Shown here: piece by piece, positions 9,636 to 17,685 of the stretch
Layout of the letters: every line of letters begins with the position of its first letter
How positions within the stretch are numbered: the first letter of the stretch is position 1
From: an uncultured beta proteobacterium
GTDB taxonomy: Bacteria > Pseudomonadota > Gammaproteobacteria > Burkholderiales > Burkholderiaceae_B
DNA length: 63,289 nucleotides
Direction: 5' to 3'
Assembly (NCBI GenBank): GCA_903821335.1
Contig: CAIJKV010000255.1
Location: 1-63,289 of the forward strand
Notes under the pieces: model-generated
Databases searched by the model: none
Seen by the model: the letters and a program-made list of their open reading frames with translations, nothing else
Told to the model about the DNA's origin: nothing
Position numbers and translations under genes: made by a program

Positions 9636-9811
9636 GGTGGCGATAGACGGGCGTGAGTGGTTGGAAGGAAGGTTTGGTGCCTGGTGCTCATAGTGAGTTG
9701 CTTGCCGGAAAGGGTTGAGAACGTCACGTCGGGTGCCTGTCCTGGCGGGGTCGCGAGCAGCCACCCGGCAGCGCTCAGCATTACCACTGCCAATAGCCCG
9801 AGCCGTTTTTT
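9632..9811 (-). pseudogene. Remnant of a TlpA-like redoxin gene (N-terminal portion only)
   Basis: Directly after the dolP stop, in another frame, the minus strand reads [20 protein letters not shown], then [20 protein letters not shown]. This is a membrane anchor followed by [16 protein letters not shown], the usual entry to a TlpA/ResA thioredoxin fold. The frame continues only to a TGA at 9632-9634, overlapping the argB ATG, and the CxxC active site is absent. There is no ATG before the anchor (AAT AAA AAA); TTG at 9793 or ATG at 9781 are the only starts. I read this as a gene that lost its catalytic domain by deletion. It could also be a short expressed membrane peptide. Confidence 0.5.
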
Positions 9812-10565
9812 ATTTGACCGGCATCAGTTCAACGGCCCCCCCGGCCGGTGCACCCTGGTTAGCTGTGCCACCGGGGGATGCCGCAGCAGGGGACTCGCCT
9901 GTTGCGCCTTCACCAATCGGGGCGGGTTTGCCGGAGGTTTGGTTAAAGTTGTCCAGTCGGCGCGCTTCGGCGACCGAGATGATTTTAAATAATTTCTCGA
10001 CCCGTGAAACACCGCTGATGGTCGAGGTGGCTGCAGCAGCCAGGTCGCCCTCGCGCTGGGTGACCATCCCCATCAGGTACACCACACCGAGGTGTGATGT
10101 CACCGAGATGGCTCGCGACGGCACCTCATTGGTGGTGGCAAGTGTTGCCTTGACCTTGGAGGTCAGCCAGGTGTCGCTTGCGACGTCGCCAAAGGACGAA
10201 ATTGGCCCGACGTGGATCTGGTTGGAGACGGATTTCACGTTTTTGACTTTGCTGGCAATTTCGCCGGCTTGCGTGCGGACCTTGTCGCTAAACGCGTCGC
10301 CAGTGAGCAGTACCACGCCCAAGTATGCATCAGCGCTGATCCGCGCGGTGTCGCCGAACTGATTGCGTAACTGGCTGGTGAGCTCCATTTCGATGGCCTG
10401 ATCCGAGACCTGTTCGGAGACGCTGCGCCGATCGGTCACGACCGAGGCGGTGGTGGCGGCAGCCCCCCCGATCATGAGTGGTATGCAGCCTTGCAAGGGG
10501 GTGAGGGTCGCGGCAAGCGCGATCACCAGAAGCAGCGGGCGTACGAATTGAACGGGCAGTGTCAT
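9810..10565 (-). CDS. dolP: Outer-membrane lipoprotein with two BON domains (DolP/YraP-like)
   Basis: The 251-residue product has a lipoprotein signal with lipobox LQGC (Cys27) and two BON domains at about 45-115 and 120-190, each with the VVLLTG or VVYLMG turn. The last ~50 residues are Gly/Ala/Pro-rich. DolP binds anionic phospholipid and supports outer-membrane integrity and division. The neighbours diaA and yraN, in the same order as E. coli yraN-yraO-yraP, make orthology likely. Its start overlaps the diaA stop by four bases, so it is probably translationally coupled. Confidence 0.9.
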   Translation of the reverse strand: MTLPVQFVRPLLLVIALAATLTPLQGCIPLMIGGAAATTASVVTDRRSVSEQVSDQAIEMELTSQLRNQFGDTARISADAYLGVVLLTGDAFSDKVRTQAGEIASKVKNVKSVSNQIHVGPISSFGDVASDTWLTSKVKATLATTNEVPSRAISVTSHLGVVYLMGMVTQREGDLAAAATSTISGVSRVEKLFKIISVAEARRLDNFNQTSGKPAPIGEGATGESPAAASPGGTANQGAPAGGAVELMPVK

Positions 10566-11155
10566 GCGCCATCTCCGAGTAAGAGCGTGTCAATGCCATC
10601 GCAGAGCATATGCAGCAGCAAGATGTGTACCTCCTGGATGCGCATGGTTCGGTCATGCGGTACGCACAGGTGTATATCGCCTGGCGCGAGCATGTCGCCG
10701 ATGGCGCCGCCGCCTTTGCCGGTCAGCGCAATGATGTGCATTTCCCGGTCGTGTGCCGCTTCGATCGCTCGTTGTACGTTCAGGGAGTTTCCGCTGGTGG
10801 ACAGTGCAACCAGCACGTCCCCGGGTTGGCCAAAGGCGCTGACCTGGCGGGAAAAAATCTGATCAAAACCATAGTCGTTGCCAACAGCAGTCATGATCGA
10901 TGTGTCGGTGTTGAGCGCAACACCTGCCAGCGGCACGCGATCACGTTCAAAACGGCCGACCAGTTCAGCGATGAAGTGCTGGGCATCGGCAGCCGACCCG
11001 CCATTGCCGCAGGCCAGGATCTTGGCGTTATTCGTGACCGTGCCAAAGCACAGGTCGATCGCCTGCACCAGAGGCTCGGACAAGGTTTGCATGCTCAGCC
11101 GGGTGGCGGCAATGTTGTCCTCGAAATGGGCGTGGAGTTTAGCGGTGAGGTCCAT
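10562..11155 (-). CDS. diaA: SIS-domain protein DiaA / phosphoheptose isomerase-like
   Basis: A single SIS fold of 197 residues with ILACGNGGSAADAQHFIAEL and VALSTSGNSLNVQRAIEAA. It resembles both GmhA (sedoheptulose 7-phosphate isomerase) and DiaA, the DnaA-binding initiator-associating factor. The gene position, between yraN and dolP as in E. coli, favours DiaA. A GmhA role cannot be excluded, since heptose-pathway and LPS genes occur elsewhere in the window. The start at 11155 is 33 bp after the yraN stop, and the last bases overlap dolP. Confidence 0.85.
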   Translation of the reverse strand: MDLTAKLHAHFEDNIAATRLSMQTLSEPLVQAIDLCFGTVTNNAKILACGNGGSAADAQHFIAELVGRFERDRVPLAGVALNTDTSIMTAVGNDYGFDQIFSRQVSAFGQPGDVLVALSTSGNSLNVQRAIEAAHDREMHIIALTGKGGGAIGDMLAPGDIHLCVPHDRTMRIQEVHILLLHMLCDGIDTLLLGDGA

Positions 11156-11188
11156 GGCGACAGGCAGGGTTCAGAAGGCTGGATTATC

Positions 11189-11569
11189 TCATTTATCTTG
11201 GACCGGGCGCATGGCGTCCCGATACCACCGCACGCCACTCGGTTCGAAGGCGACCACATCGAATCTGCATGGGGGTGCGATCCCACCGAAATACCGGTGC
11301 GTGAGGCTCGCCAGGCACCAGCGCGCAGCCAGGATCAGGCGGCGCTGCTTGCCCGGGCCGACGCTGGCCGCTGCACCGCCGAACCGGCTCGAGGCGCGCG
11401 CGCGGACTTCCACGAAAACCAGAGTGTCTGCATCGCGCACCACTAGGTCGATTTCCCCCGCGACGCACTGCAATTGCCGTGCCAGAATCACGCAACCGCC
11501 CGCCTGCAGGAGCACCAGTGCCTGTTGTTCATGGGCATCTCCGACCCGCTGTCTGGCTGACCGGCGCAT
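11189..11569 (-). CDS. yraN: YraN/UPF0102 family endonuclease-like protein
   Basis: The core has the restriction-endonuclease-like fold of UPF0102: GEIDLVVRDADTLVFVEVRA contains the E-x(n)-D-x(n)-E-V-R catalytic pattern, preceded by RQRVGDAHEQQAL. The ATG at 11569 gives the typical ~126 residues and has a GAGG about nine bases upstream. The frame is open for 60 more codons, to an ATG at 11749, but that part is low-complexity (MYDDDDDQARDQ) and intrudes into the region before divergent rsmI. The cellular role is unknown; the family is thought to act on branched or Holliday-type DNA. Confidence 0.85.
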   Translation of the reverse strand: MRRSARQRVGDAHEQQALVLLQAGGCVILARQLQCVAGEIDLVVRDADTLVFVEVRARASSRFGGAAASVGPGKQRRLILAARWCLASLTHRYFGGIAPPCRFDVVAFEPSGVRWYRDAMRPVQDK

Positions 11570-11827
11570 CAAGGTGGCCTCGCGGGCTGACGCCTTCACG
11601 GCTTGTTGCGCACGGCAGCCTTGTTTGCGTGTCCTGGCGCGCACGGCGCGGCGCTGCGATTGCCTGGCTTGGACGAACGTTCCCGGCTCAGGGTGTTCAG
11701 CGCTGCAGCGATTCTGGTCGCGAGCCTGATCGTCGTCATCGTCGTACATGGTGTTGGCGGTCTGTTTCGGTGACGTGGTCGTCGATGCCGACTACACTGC
11801 CACAATCGCCGCTATCCCTGACGCCAC

Positions 11828-12778
11828 ATGACGCAACATGCTCCATCCGAAGATATGCCATCCCCGGAGCTCCCGGGCGCCTGGCAGCGCCTGGGGCAAC
11901 GGGTCGAGGGGCAGAACTGGCCAGTCGGTGCCTTATATGTCGTGGCCACGCCGATTGGCAATCTGGGTGACCTGACTTTGCGTGGGATGCAGGCTCTGGC
12001 CCGCGCCGACGTGATCGCGGCCGAGGATACACGGGCAACCCGTACCCTGCTCGACGCCTGGGGCGTCACGACACCCATGATGTCGGCGCATCGTCACAAC
12101 GAGGCGGCCGCTGCAACGGCAATCATTGAACGGTTGCGGGCGGGCCAGCGCGTGGCACTGGTTTCCGACGCAGGAGCCCCTGGGGTGAGTGATCCGGGTG
12201 GGCGGATCGTACAGGCTGTGCATGAGGCGGGTCTGCTGGTTGTACCGTTCCCTGGTCCGAGTGCGGTCGTCGCGGCCTTGATGGCCACCGGGGTCACCAC
12301 GGACGCCAACCCTGGCTTTGTCTTTGCAGGGTTCGCGCCAACCAAGTCAGCGGCCAGGCAGCGCTGGATGCGCCACTGGAGCGTCCTGCCCGCGGCAATG
12401 GTGTTCTACGAGGCACCGCATCGCATTCAGGCCAGCCTGACGGACTTGCTGGCGGTCGCCGGCCCCACGCGGCGCGTGTCGCTGGCGCGCGAACTGACGA
12501 AACGGTTTGAGGAAATCGCAACACTGACGCTTGCCCAGGCGCCCGCCTGGCTGCAGGCGGACAGCCATCGTGAACAAGGTGAGTACGTCGTTGTCTTGCA
12601 TGCTCCGGCTGAGGTGCCGGATGAGGAACGCATGATCGAGGGTGCCGCGACGATTGACGCGTGGATGGACGCCATGCTTGAAACGATGTCGGTGCGAGAT
12701 GTGGCCCGCATTGCCGCCAAGGCAACCGGGCTGTCCCGCGACACGCTTTACGCACGCGCGCTGACCCGCAAGCCCTGA
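11828..12778 (+). CDS. rsmI: 16S rRNA (cytidine(1402)-2'-O)-methyltransferase
   Basis: RsmI methylates the ribose of C1402 of 16S rRNA using SAM. The tetrapyrrole-methylase fold is clear: YVVATPIGNLGDLTLR (about 37-52), AAEDTRATRTLL, VALVSDAGAPGVSDPGG and VVPFPGPSAVVAALMATG. The C-terminal part has FYEAPHRI and SLARELTKRFEE. The 316 residues include about 30 extra at the N terminus. It is divergent from yraN, as in the E. coli yraL-yraN region but with no lpoA between them, which is normal for betaproteobacteria. A tandem repeat begins 41 bp beyond its stop. Confidence 0.96.
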   Translation: MTQHAPSEDMPSPELPGAWQRLGQRVEGQNWPVGALYVVATPIGNLGDLTLRGMQALARADVIAAEDTRATRTLLDAWGVTTPMMSAHRHNEAAAATAIIERLRAGQRVALVSDAGAPGVSDPGGRIVQAVHEAGLLVVPFPGPSAVVAALMATGVTTDANPGFVFAGFAPTKSAARQRWMRHWSVLPAAMVFYEAPHRIQASLTDLLAVAGPTRRVSLARELTKRFEEIATLTLAQAPAWLQADSHREQGEYVVVLHAPAEVPDEERMIEGAATIDAWMDAMLETMSVRDVARIAAKATGLSRDTLYARALTRKP

Positions 12779-12819
12779 GGGTTTCAGGTTTCAGCGTCCC
12801 GCGCCGGGTGGATACCCGA

Positions 12820-12931
12820 GGCTATGGCTAAGTGCTAAGTGCTAAGTGCTAAGGCTAAGTGCTAAGGCTAAGGCTAAGGCTAAGGCTAAGGCTAAGGCTA
12901 CGGCTACGGCTAAGGCTAAGGCTAAGGCTAA
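12820..12931. repeat. Mixed 6/7-bp tandem repeat (GGCTAA and GTGCTAA)
   Basis: 112 bp are built entirely from 18 units: fourteen 6-mers GGCTAA (one variant GGCTAT, two GGCTAC) and four 7-mers GTGCTAA. The 7-mers lie near the rsmI side. The last unit contains the rlpA stop codon (TAG on the minus strand, 12928-12930), so the array begins at the end of rlpA. It fills most of the gap between the convergent genes rsmI and rlpA. The unit mix points to slippage growth. No protein, terminator or known repeat family fits it. Confidence 0.95.
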
Positions 12932-13893
12932 GGCAGCGACAGGCTGGGCGTCATGCCAGTGGCTGACTGGACTGACGCCAGGGCATCGAGTGCGGCCTCC
13001 CGACCGGCAAAAGGGCCGATTCTGACTCGGTGCAGGTTGCTCGCGCTCACGTCAACCTGCACGGCTGTGCCCGGCACCGCCGTGAGTTGTTCGGTGACTC
13101 GGGTGGCCAGTGCTTGCGCCTTGGCCGGGTCAGAAAACGCACCAAGTTGCAGGAACATCGCGCCGGCCGGCACGGGTGTGCCGTTTGACGGGGTGCTGCG
13201 GGCGCTCGCCTGGGTGGATGAGGGTGCTGACGTGACCGCACGCGCAGCGACAGCCCCCGGTACAGCGAGCGCTGCGGGCATCATTGCCGGTGCTGCGGCG
13301 GGCGTCACGGGAATCGCCTCGACCGCGCGCGCGGGTGCGGGTTGATTTGCCCAGTTACGGATCTCGTCGGGCATGATGCGCTCGACCACCACATCCGTGC
13401 TGCCTGGTCCTAGCATGCCAAGTTTATAGGCCGCGACATACGACAGGTCGATCACGCGGTCGCTGTGAAACGGCCCGCGATCATTGATGCGCAGCACCAC
13501 CGACTTGCCGGTTGTTACGCGCGTGACGCGTACATAACTTGGAATAGGCAGCGTCGTGTGGGCTGCAGTCATGGTGTACATGTTGTAGCGCTCGCCGTTC
13601 GAGGTCGAGGCCCCGTGGAATTTCCTGCCGTACCAGGAGGCGCGTCCCTGGACTTTGTAGGGCCCACCACTCACGTCGGGTACGTACTGTCGTCCAAATA
13701 CCGTGTACGGCTTGTTGGCACCGCTTGCCAGAGGCTCGATTTTTGGCACGGCGTCGGGCACACTGTCAAGATTGGTGGGCGGGTTGGCCTCTGGGCCATC
13801 ATCTTTGTAATACCCGCCTCGCCCTTTGCCGGTGGAACAGGCAGCCAGGATCACCAGTAATATGCAGGCCCCGAGCAGCCTCAAGGTGCGCAT
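12928..13893 (-). CDS. rlpA: Septal-ring lytic transglycosylase RlpA (lipoprotein)
   Basis: From ATG 13893 the 321-residue product has a lipoprotein signal with lipobox LAAC (Cys19), a double-psi beta-barrel RlpA domain (GRASWYGRKFHGASTSNGE to INDRGPFHSDRVIDLS, about 85-175), an Ala/Pro-rich linker and a C-terminal SPOR domain (FLQLGAFSDPAKAQALA to HRVRIGPF, about 245-315). SPOR binds denuded glycan at the septum; RlpA cleaves such glycan in some species. The frame is open 42 codons further upstream, but the lipoprotein signal fixes the start. The stop codon lies in the tandem repeat. RapZ is 14 bp upstream. Confidence 0.94.
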   Translation of the reverse strand: MRTLRLLGACILLVILAACSTGKGRGGYYKDDGPEANPPTNLDSVPDAVPKIEPLASGANKPYTVFGRQYVPDVSGGPYKVQGRASWYGRKFHGASTSNGERYNMYTMTAAHTTLPIPSYVRVTRVTTGKSVVLRINDRGPFHSDRVIDLSYVAAYKLGMLGPGSTDVVVERIMPDEIRNWANQPAPARAVEAIPVTPAAAPAMMPAALAVPGAVAARAVTSAPSSTQASARSTPSNGTPVPAGAMFLQLGAFSDPAKAQALATRVTEQLTAVPGTAVQVDVSASNLHRVRIGPFAGREAALDALASVQSATGMTPSLSLP

Positions 13894-13907
13894 ATTGGCT
13901 CGCACAA

Positions 13908-14780
13908 TTATTCGTCCGCAGGCTGATTGCGATGCCTGACCAGCAGTTGCTGGTGATCGGCAAAACGGCGCGCGAGCGACTCGACCACATAAACGGATCG
14001 GTGCTTGCCGCCTGTGCATCCGATTGCCACGGTCAGGTAGCTGCGCGTGTCATCGGTGTAGCGAGGTAGCCATTTCCGGATAAAGAGTTCAATGTCGTCG
14101 ACCATCATGGCGACATCCGGATAGTTTTCGAGCCAAAGTGCTACGGGTTCGTCGCGACCCGTCAATGGCCTGAGCGCGGCATCGTAGTGCGGGTTGGGCA
14201 GGCAACGCACGTCGAACACCAGATCGGCATCACGAGGCACCCCTTTTTTATAGGTAAATGATTCGAAGGTCAGCAGGAGCGGGCTGCGGTCAGCCTGCAC
14301 AAGATCCCGGATCCAGGCACGCAGCTGTCCAGGTGTCAGGCCGGACGTGTCGATGACATGCTCCTGGTTCCTGAGCGGATCGAGCATTTCGCGCTCGCGC
14401 ACAATGCACTGATGCAGCGACGGCGTGGCGCCGCTGGCCGACATCCGTTCAGACAACGGGTGACGCCGACGCGACTCAGAATACCGGTGGATCAGGGTTT
14501 CGTCGTCTGCATCCAGAAATACCACGCGCAGTGGCGTGCCCATCGCCCGCAGGGCCTTGATGACACCCGGGAGTTCGTCGAGTTCGCCTGGCGAGCGCAC
14601 ATCGATGGCGACGGCCACTCTCTTGATGAGACCGTTGCGCATGGAACCGATGAAGTCATGGAGAAAACGGACCGGAAGGTTGTCCACGCAGGTATAGCCT
14701 GCGTCTTCGAGCATGCGCAACGCGACGGATTTGCCCGAGCCTGAGATGCCTGTGATGAGGACAACACTGGTATGGCTCAT
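13908..14780 (-). CDS. rapZ: RNase adapter RapZ (P-loop nucleotide-binding)
   Basis: The 290-residue product has Walker A GISGSGKS (residues 11-18), followed by MLEDAGYTCVDNLPVRFL and, near the C terminus, the VAIGCTGGKHRSVYVVE cysteine-histidine segment. In E. coli RapZ guides RNase E to GlmZ and controls glucosamine-6-phosphate synthase. In betaproteobacteria the partner RNA is not established. It directly follows hprK (stop of hprK at 14782, RapZ start at 14780), so the two are almost certainly cotranscribed. Confidence 0.95.
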   Translation of the reverse strand: MSHTSVVLITGISGSGKSVALRMLEDAGYTCVDNLPVRFLHDFIGSMRNGLIKRVAVAIDVRSPGELDELPGVIKALRAMGTPLRVVFLDADDETLIHRYSESRRRHPLSERMSASGATPSLHQCIVREREMLDPLRNQEHVIDTSGLTPGQLRAWIRDLVQADRSPLLLTFESFTYKKGVPRDADLVFDVRCLPNPHYDAALRPLTGRDEPVALWLENYPDVAMMVDDIELFIRKWLPRYTDDTRSYLTVAIGCTGGKHRSVYVVESLARRFADHQQLLVRHRNQPADE

Positions 14781-14781
14781 T

Positions 14782-15708
14782 TCAGGTGCCGCCCTGTGAA
14801 ATGGCGTGGGCCTGAAGTTCCATGAATTCGTTCAGGGTGTCGATGCCGCGAAGTTTGAGGATGGTATTACGCACGGCCGCTTCAACCAGAACCGCCAGGT
14901 TGCGTCCGGCAGCCACTTGCAGCATGACTTTGCGAATCGGGCAGCCCAGCATGTCCTGGGTCATGTCCTGCAGCGGCAGGCGCTCAAACTTGTCCTGAGC
15001 GGTTGCGCGCACCAGATGCACCACCAACTTGAGTTTCATCTTGCGCCGCACAGAGGTTTCGCCAAAGATTGTGCGGATATTGAGTAAACCCAGACCCCGG
15101 ACTTCGAGCATGTTCTGCAATAACGCCGGGCAGTGGCCATCAATGACGTGTGGCGATGTGCGCGATAGTTCGACTGCGTCGTCCGCCACCAGGCCATGTC
15201 CCCTGGAAATCAGTTCAAGCGCCAGTTCGCTTTTGCCCAGACCGGACTCGCCGGTGATCAGCACACCCAGCCCCAACACATCCATGAACACACCATGCAC
15301 GGTGGTGGTAGGCGCAAGCCGCCGGCTCAGGTAAATGCGCAACAGGTCTATCAGTTCGGCAGCCGCCACAGTCGTGGTCAGTAGCGGAACATGATTGCGG
15401 TCGCAGTTCTCGATCAGGTCGTCGGAGGGAGGGAGATTGTCAGCGACCAAGATGGCGGGCACGCCACCGGCAAGCAATTCATCGAGGTGGTGTGCACGCT
15501 TGCGTGCGTCAAATCGTGTGTAGTAGTCCATCTCCTGGCGACCGAACACCTGAATGCGAGAAGGGTGAATCAGGTTCAGGTGGCCGATCAGGTCAGCCGC
15601 GGCCATGCCGTTGTCGGGGATCAGCCGATCTGCGGCAGATTTGCCGGCGACCCAGATAAACGGGATGTCGTCGGTCGTGTCATTGACCAGATCCTGCACC
15701 GTCAGCAT
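14782..15708 (-). CDS. hprK: HPr(Ser) kinase/phosphorylase
   Basis: The 308-residue bifunctional enzyme phosphorylates and dephosphorylates HPr on serine. It has an N-terminal domain, Walker A GESGLGKS (153-160), the conserved [17 protein letters not shown] lead-in with His138, and the C-terminal signature segments [16 protein letters not shown] and [17 protein letters not shown]. In proteobacteria that lack sugar-transporting PTS permeases, HprK acts on a truncated regulatory PTS with EIIA-Ntr. The genes ptsN and hpf upstream and rapZ downstream match that arrangement. No ptsH or ptsI is in the window. Confidence 0.96.
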   Translation of the reverse strand: MLTVQDLVNDTTDDIPFIWVAGKSAADRLIPDNGMAAADLIGHLNLIHPSRIQVFGRQEMDYYTRFDARKRAHHLDELLAGGVPAILVADNLPPSDDLIENCDRNHVPLLTTTVAAAELIDLLRIYLSRRLAPTTTVHGVFMDVLGLGVLITGESGLGKSELALELISRGHGLVADDAVELSRTSPHVIDGHCPALLQNMLEVRGLGLLNIRTIFGETSVRRKMKLKLVVHLVRATAQDKFERLPLQDMTQDMLGCPIRKVMLQVAAGRNLAVLVEAAVRNTILKLRGIDTLNEFMELQAHAISQGGT

Positions 15709-15781
15709 AGTGGTTCCATGTTCGGGGTGGTGGGTAGAGGTGGCTCAGTGGGCGGGGCTGCCAACCAGCACGTACGGGTGT

Positions 15782-16237
15782 TCAGGCAGTACCCGTTGTC
15801 AGCAGCTTGTACACAATCGCCGGGTCTTTTTCTGTTGCCAGGCGCTGACGCAATGCGTCATTCGACATTAATTGTGCAACCTCGGCAAGTATATCCAGAT
15901 GTTGCTGTGTTGCGGTTTCGGGGGCAAGCAAAACTAGCAACTGCTGGACGGGCAAACCATCGGGGGCATCAAACGGCACAGGTTTGGCCAGGCGGATAAA
16001 GGCAGCGGCCGCGTTTTTCAGGTTTTTGATCCGTCCGTGGGGTACGGCGACCCCAGAACCCAGACCCGTTGACCCAAGACGTTCCCGCGCGAACAGGCTC
16101 TCGAAAACGGCAGCGCGTTCAAGTCCGTTATTGTTCTCGAATAAAAGGCCGGCTTGTTCGAATACACGCTTTTTGCTTGTGGCGGGCAGATCAAGCACGA
16201 TGTTGCCGGCAGGCATAATGCGCGACAAGAGTTTCAT
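15782..16237 (-). CDS. ptsN: Nitrogen-regulatory PTS EIIA protein
   Basis: The 151-residue EIIA-Ntr has the phosphoacceptor His67 in VAVPHGRIKNLK, preceded by RERLGSTGLG. It receives phosphate from NPr and regulates potassium uptake and stress responses instead of sugar transport. The fold is complete through LAEVAQLMSNDALRQRL. It lies 73 bp upstream of hprK and about 100 bp downstream of hpf, from which it is separated by a strong hairpin terminator at 16304-16330, so it may have its own promoter as well as readthrough. Confidence 0.95.
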   Translation of the reverse strand: MKLLSRIMPAGNIVLDLPATSKKRVFEQAGLLFENNNGLERAAVFESLFARERLGSTGLGSGVAVPHGRIKNLKNAAAAFIRLAKPVPFDAPDGLPVQQLLVLLAPETATQQHLDILAEVAQLMSNDALRQRLATEKDPAIVYKLLTTGTA

Positions 16238-16303
16238 GGGTCAGATTATATGACGCAGTGCAAGAAATGGCATCTACCAGATCGCTGCACTGCCGGCATC
16301 ATG

Positions 16304-16330
16304 AAAAAACCCGCCGAAGGGGCGGGTTTT
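16304..16330 (-). terminator. Bidirectional intrinsic terminator after hpf
   Basis: A perfect stem (aaaacccgcc / ggcgggtttt) closes a short GAAG-containing loop. A-rich and T-rich flanks allow termination on either strand. It stands 8 bp beyond the hpf stop on the minus strand, in front of ptsN, so it should end or attenuate the hpf transcript and lower ptsN readthrough. Confidence 0.8.
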
Positions 16331-16337
16331 CTGGCAG

Positions 16338-16664
16338 TCAGGCTGCTTCGAACGATTGCCGTTTAACGGCAACATGCGCATGATCTTGAGTGCGATCCTT
16401 GTGTTGAATCACTTTACGGTCAATTTTGTCGACCAGCAGGTCAATCGATGCGTAGAGATTGTCTGCAGAGGCTTCACAGTGGATGTCTTTGCCGCGCACA
16501 TGCAGTGTGATTTCAGCATGGTGCTTCAGAGGCTCTACCGAGAGCAGGACCTGTGTGTCGATGACATGGTCAAAATGTCGCAGTACACGCGCCATTTTTG
16601 TATGGATGTATTCCCGTATTGCGGGGGTAACGTCGAGATGGCGACCGGTGATGCTCAGGTTCAT
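16338..16664 (-). CDS. hpf: Ribosome hibernation promoting factor (short HPF)
   Basis: The 108-residue protein starts MNLSITGRHLDVTPAIREYI and has the beta-alpha-beta-beta-beta-alpha fold of the HPF/YfiA family, with DNLYASIDLLVDKIDRKVIQHKDR at the C-terminal helix. It binds the 30S decoding region and drives 100S dimers in stationary phase. It lacks the long C-terminal dimer domain, so it is the short form. A clear AGGAG stands 7-8 bases before the ATG. In many Burkholderiales rpoN lies immediately upstream; here it does not. Confidence 0.95.
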   Translation of the reverse strand: MNLSITGRHLDVTPAIREYIHTKMARVLRHFDHVIDTQVLLSVEPLKHHAEITLHVRGKDIHCEASADNLYASIDLLVDKIDRKVIQHKDRTQDHAHVAVKRQSFEAA

Positions 16665-16751
16665 ATTTTGCTCTCCTAGTTAAGGAAAAGGATTTGCGCA
16701 CGGGCGCGGAAATGAAAGTATTCGCCTCCTTTTTTTAGTGGGTACAAGCCC

Positions 16752-16779
16752 AGTGTAGTCAGTTGGGTAGGGAAATCAA
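16752..16779 (-). promoter_or_regulatory. Candidate sigma70-type promoter for hpf
   Basis: On the minus strand TTGATT (16774-16779) and TACACT (16752-16757) are separated by 16 bp, about 90 bp before the hpf start. The predicted transcript would begin near 16745 and carry a strong AGGAGG (16725-16730) with no ATG behind it, then the real hpf site AGGAG. Judged by eye only. Confidence 0.4.
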
Positions 16780-16882
16780 GTTCGAAGAGGGCACGGAAGG
16801 ATGTTTATTTCAGAATTCTTACTGTGCGCCGCAGCAAAACTTTACGATTGGTTACACATAGGGGGTGTTCCGCCTAAAACGC

Positions 16883-17674
16883 TTACATCCGGAAATGTTC
16901 GCCCAGATAGACCCGGCGCACGGCAGGATCATCAACGATGTCATCAGGTTGGCCGCTGGTCAGGACCTTGCCTTCGCTGATAATGTAGGCGCGGTCACAA
17001 ATGCCCAAGGTTTCGCGCACGTTGTGATCGGTGATAAGCACGCCGATGCCCCTGCTTTTGAGAAAACGGACAATACGCTGGATTTCAATGACTGCGATGG
17101 GATCCACGCCGGCGAAAGGCTCGTCAAGCAAGATGAAGCGCGGTCGGGTGGCGAGCGCCCGTGCAATTTCGACACGACGGCGCTCCCCGCCTGACAGAGA
17201 CAGGGCGCTATTGGGTCGGATATGCCCGATTTGCAGTTCGTCGAGCAGTACGTTTAACTGCTCTTCGATTTTTTTTGGCGGAAACTTTTGCCCATCGTTA
17301 TCGATTTGCAGTTCCAGCACTGCGCGGATGTTTTCCTCAACGGTCAGTCGCCTGAACACCGAGGCGTCCTGGGGCAGATATGACAGGCCACGCCGCGCGC
17401 GCTTATGGATGGGCATGGTCGTGATCGAGGTATTGTCGATCTCGATACGCCCGGCGTCGGCCGCGATCAGCCCCACGATCATATAGAAGCTGGTGGTCTT
17501 CCCCGCCCCGTTGGGGCCGAGTAAACCCACCACTTCGCCGCTGTCAACCGACAAGGACACGTCTTGCACCACCATGCGCCCGCCATAGGACTTGCGAAGC
17601 CCGGTCGCGACCAGGCTGCCGGGAACCGACAGGGGGGCACGGTCGGTGGAGCTAACAGTATTTGTGGATTGCAT
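16883..17674 (-). CDS. lptB: LPS export ABC transporter ATP-binding protein
   Basis: LptB is the ATPase of the LptB2FG inner-membrane complex that extracts LPS and pushes it along the Lpt bridge. The 263-residue product has Walker [10 protein letters not shown] (53-61), the Q-loop in [16 protein letters not shown], signature [15 protein letters not shown], Walker [14 protein letters not shown] and the switch [10 protein letters not shown], all in LptB-specific form. About 20 extra residues precede the usual start. It is last of the kdsD-kdsC-lptC-lptA-lptB run and follows lptA by 11 bp. Confidence 0.97.
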   Translation of the reverse strand: MQSTNTVSSTDRAPLSVPGSLVATGLRKSYGGRMVVQDVSLSVDSGEVVGLLGPNGAGKTTSFYMIVGLIAADAGRIEIDNTSITTMPIHKRARRGLSYLPQDASVFRRLTVEENIRAVLELQIDNDGQKFPPKKIEEQLNVLLDELQIGHIRPNSALSLSGGERRRVEIARALATRPRFILLDEPFAGVDPIAVIEIQRIVRFLKSRGIGVLITDHNVRETLGICDRAYIISEGKVLTSGQPDDIVDDPAVRRVYLGEHFRM

Positions 17675-17685
17675 GCGAATCTTGA

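Noticed and set aside
11570..11827. RNase P RNA gene beside rsmI, a place where it sometimes occurs
   Set aside because: The gap is only 258 bp and I could not find the conserved GAGGAAAGTCC core or its partner helices.
12820..12931. Possible CRISPR array
   Set aside because: Units are 6-7 bp, contiguous and without spacers. There are no cas genes nearby.
12820..12931. Phase-variation repeat acting inside rlpA
   Set aside because: The rlpA stop codon lies in the first unit on the rlpA side, so unit changes do not alter the protein. An effect on mRNA 3' ends remains possible and is listed as a finding.
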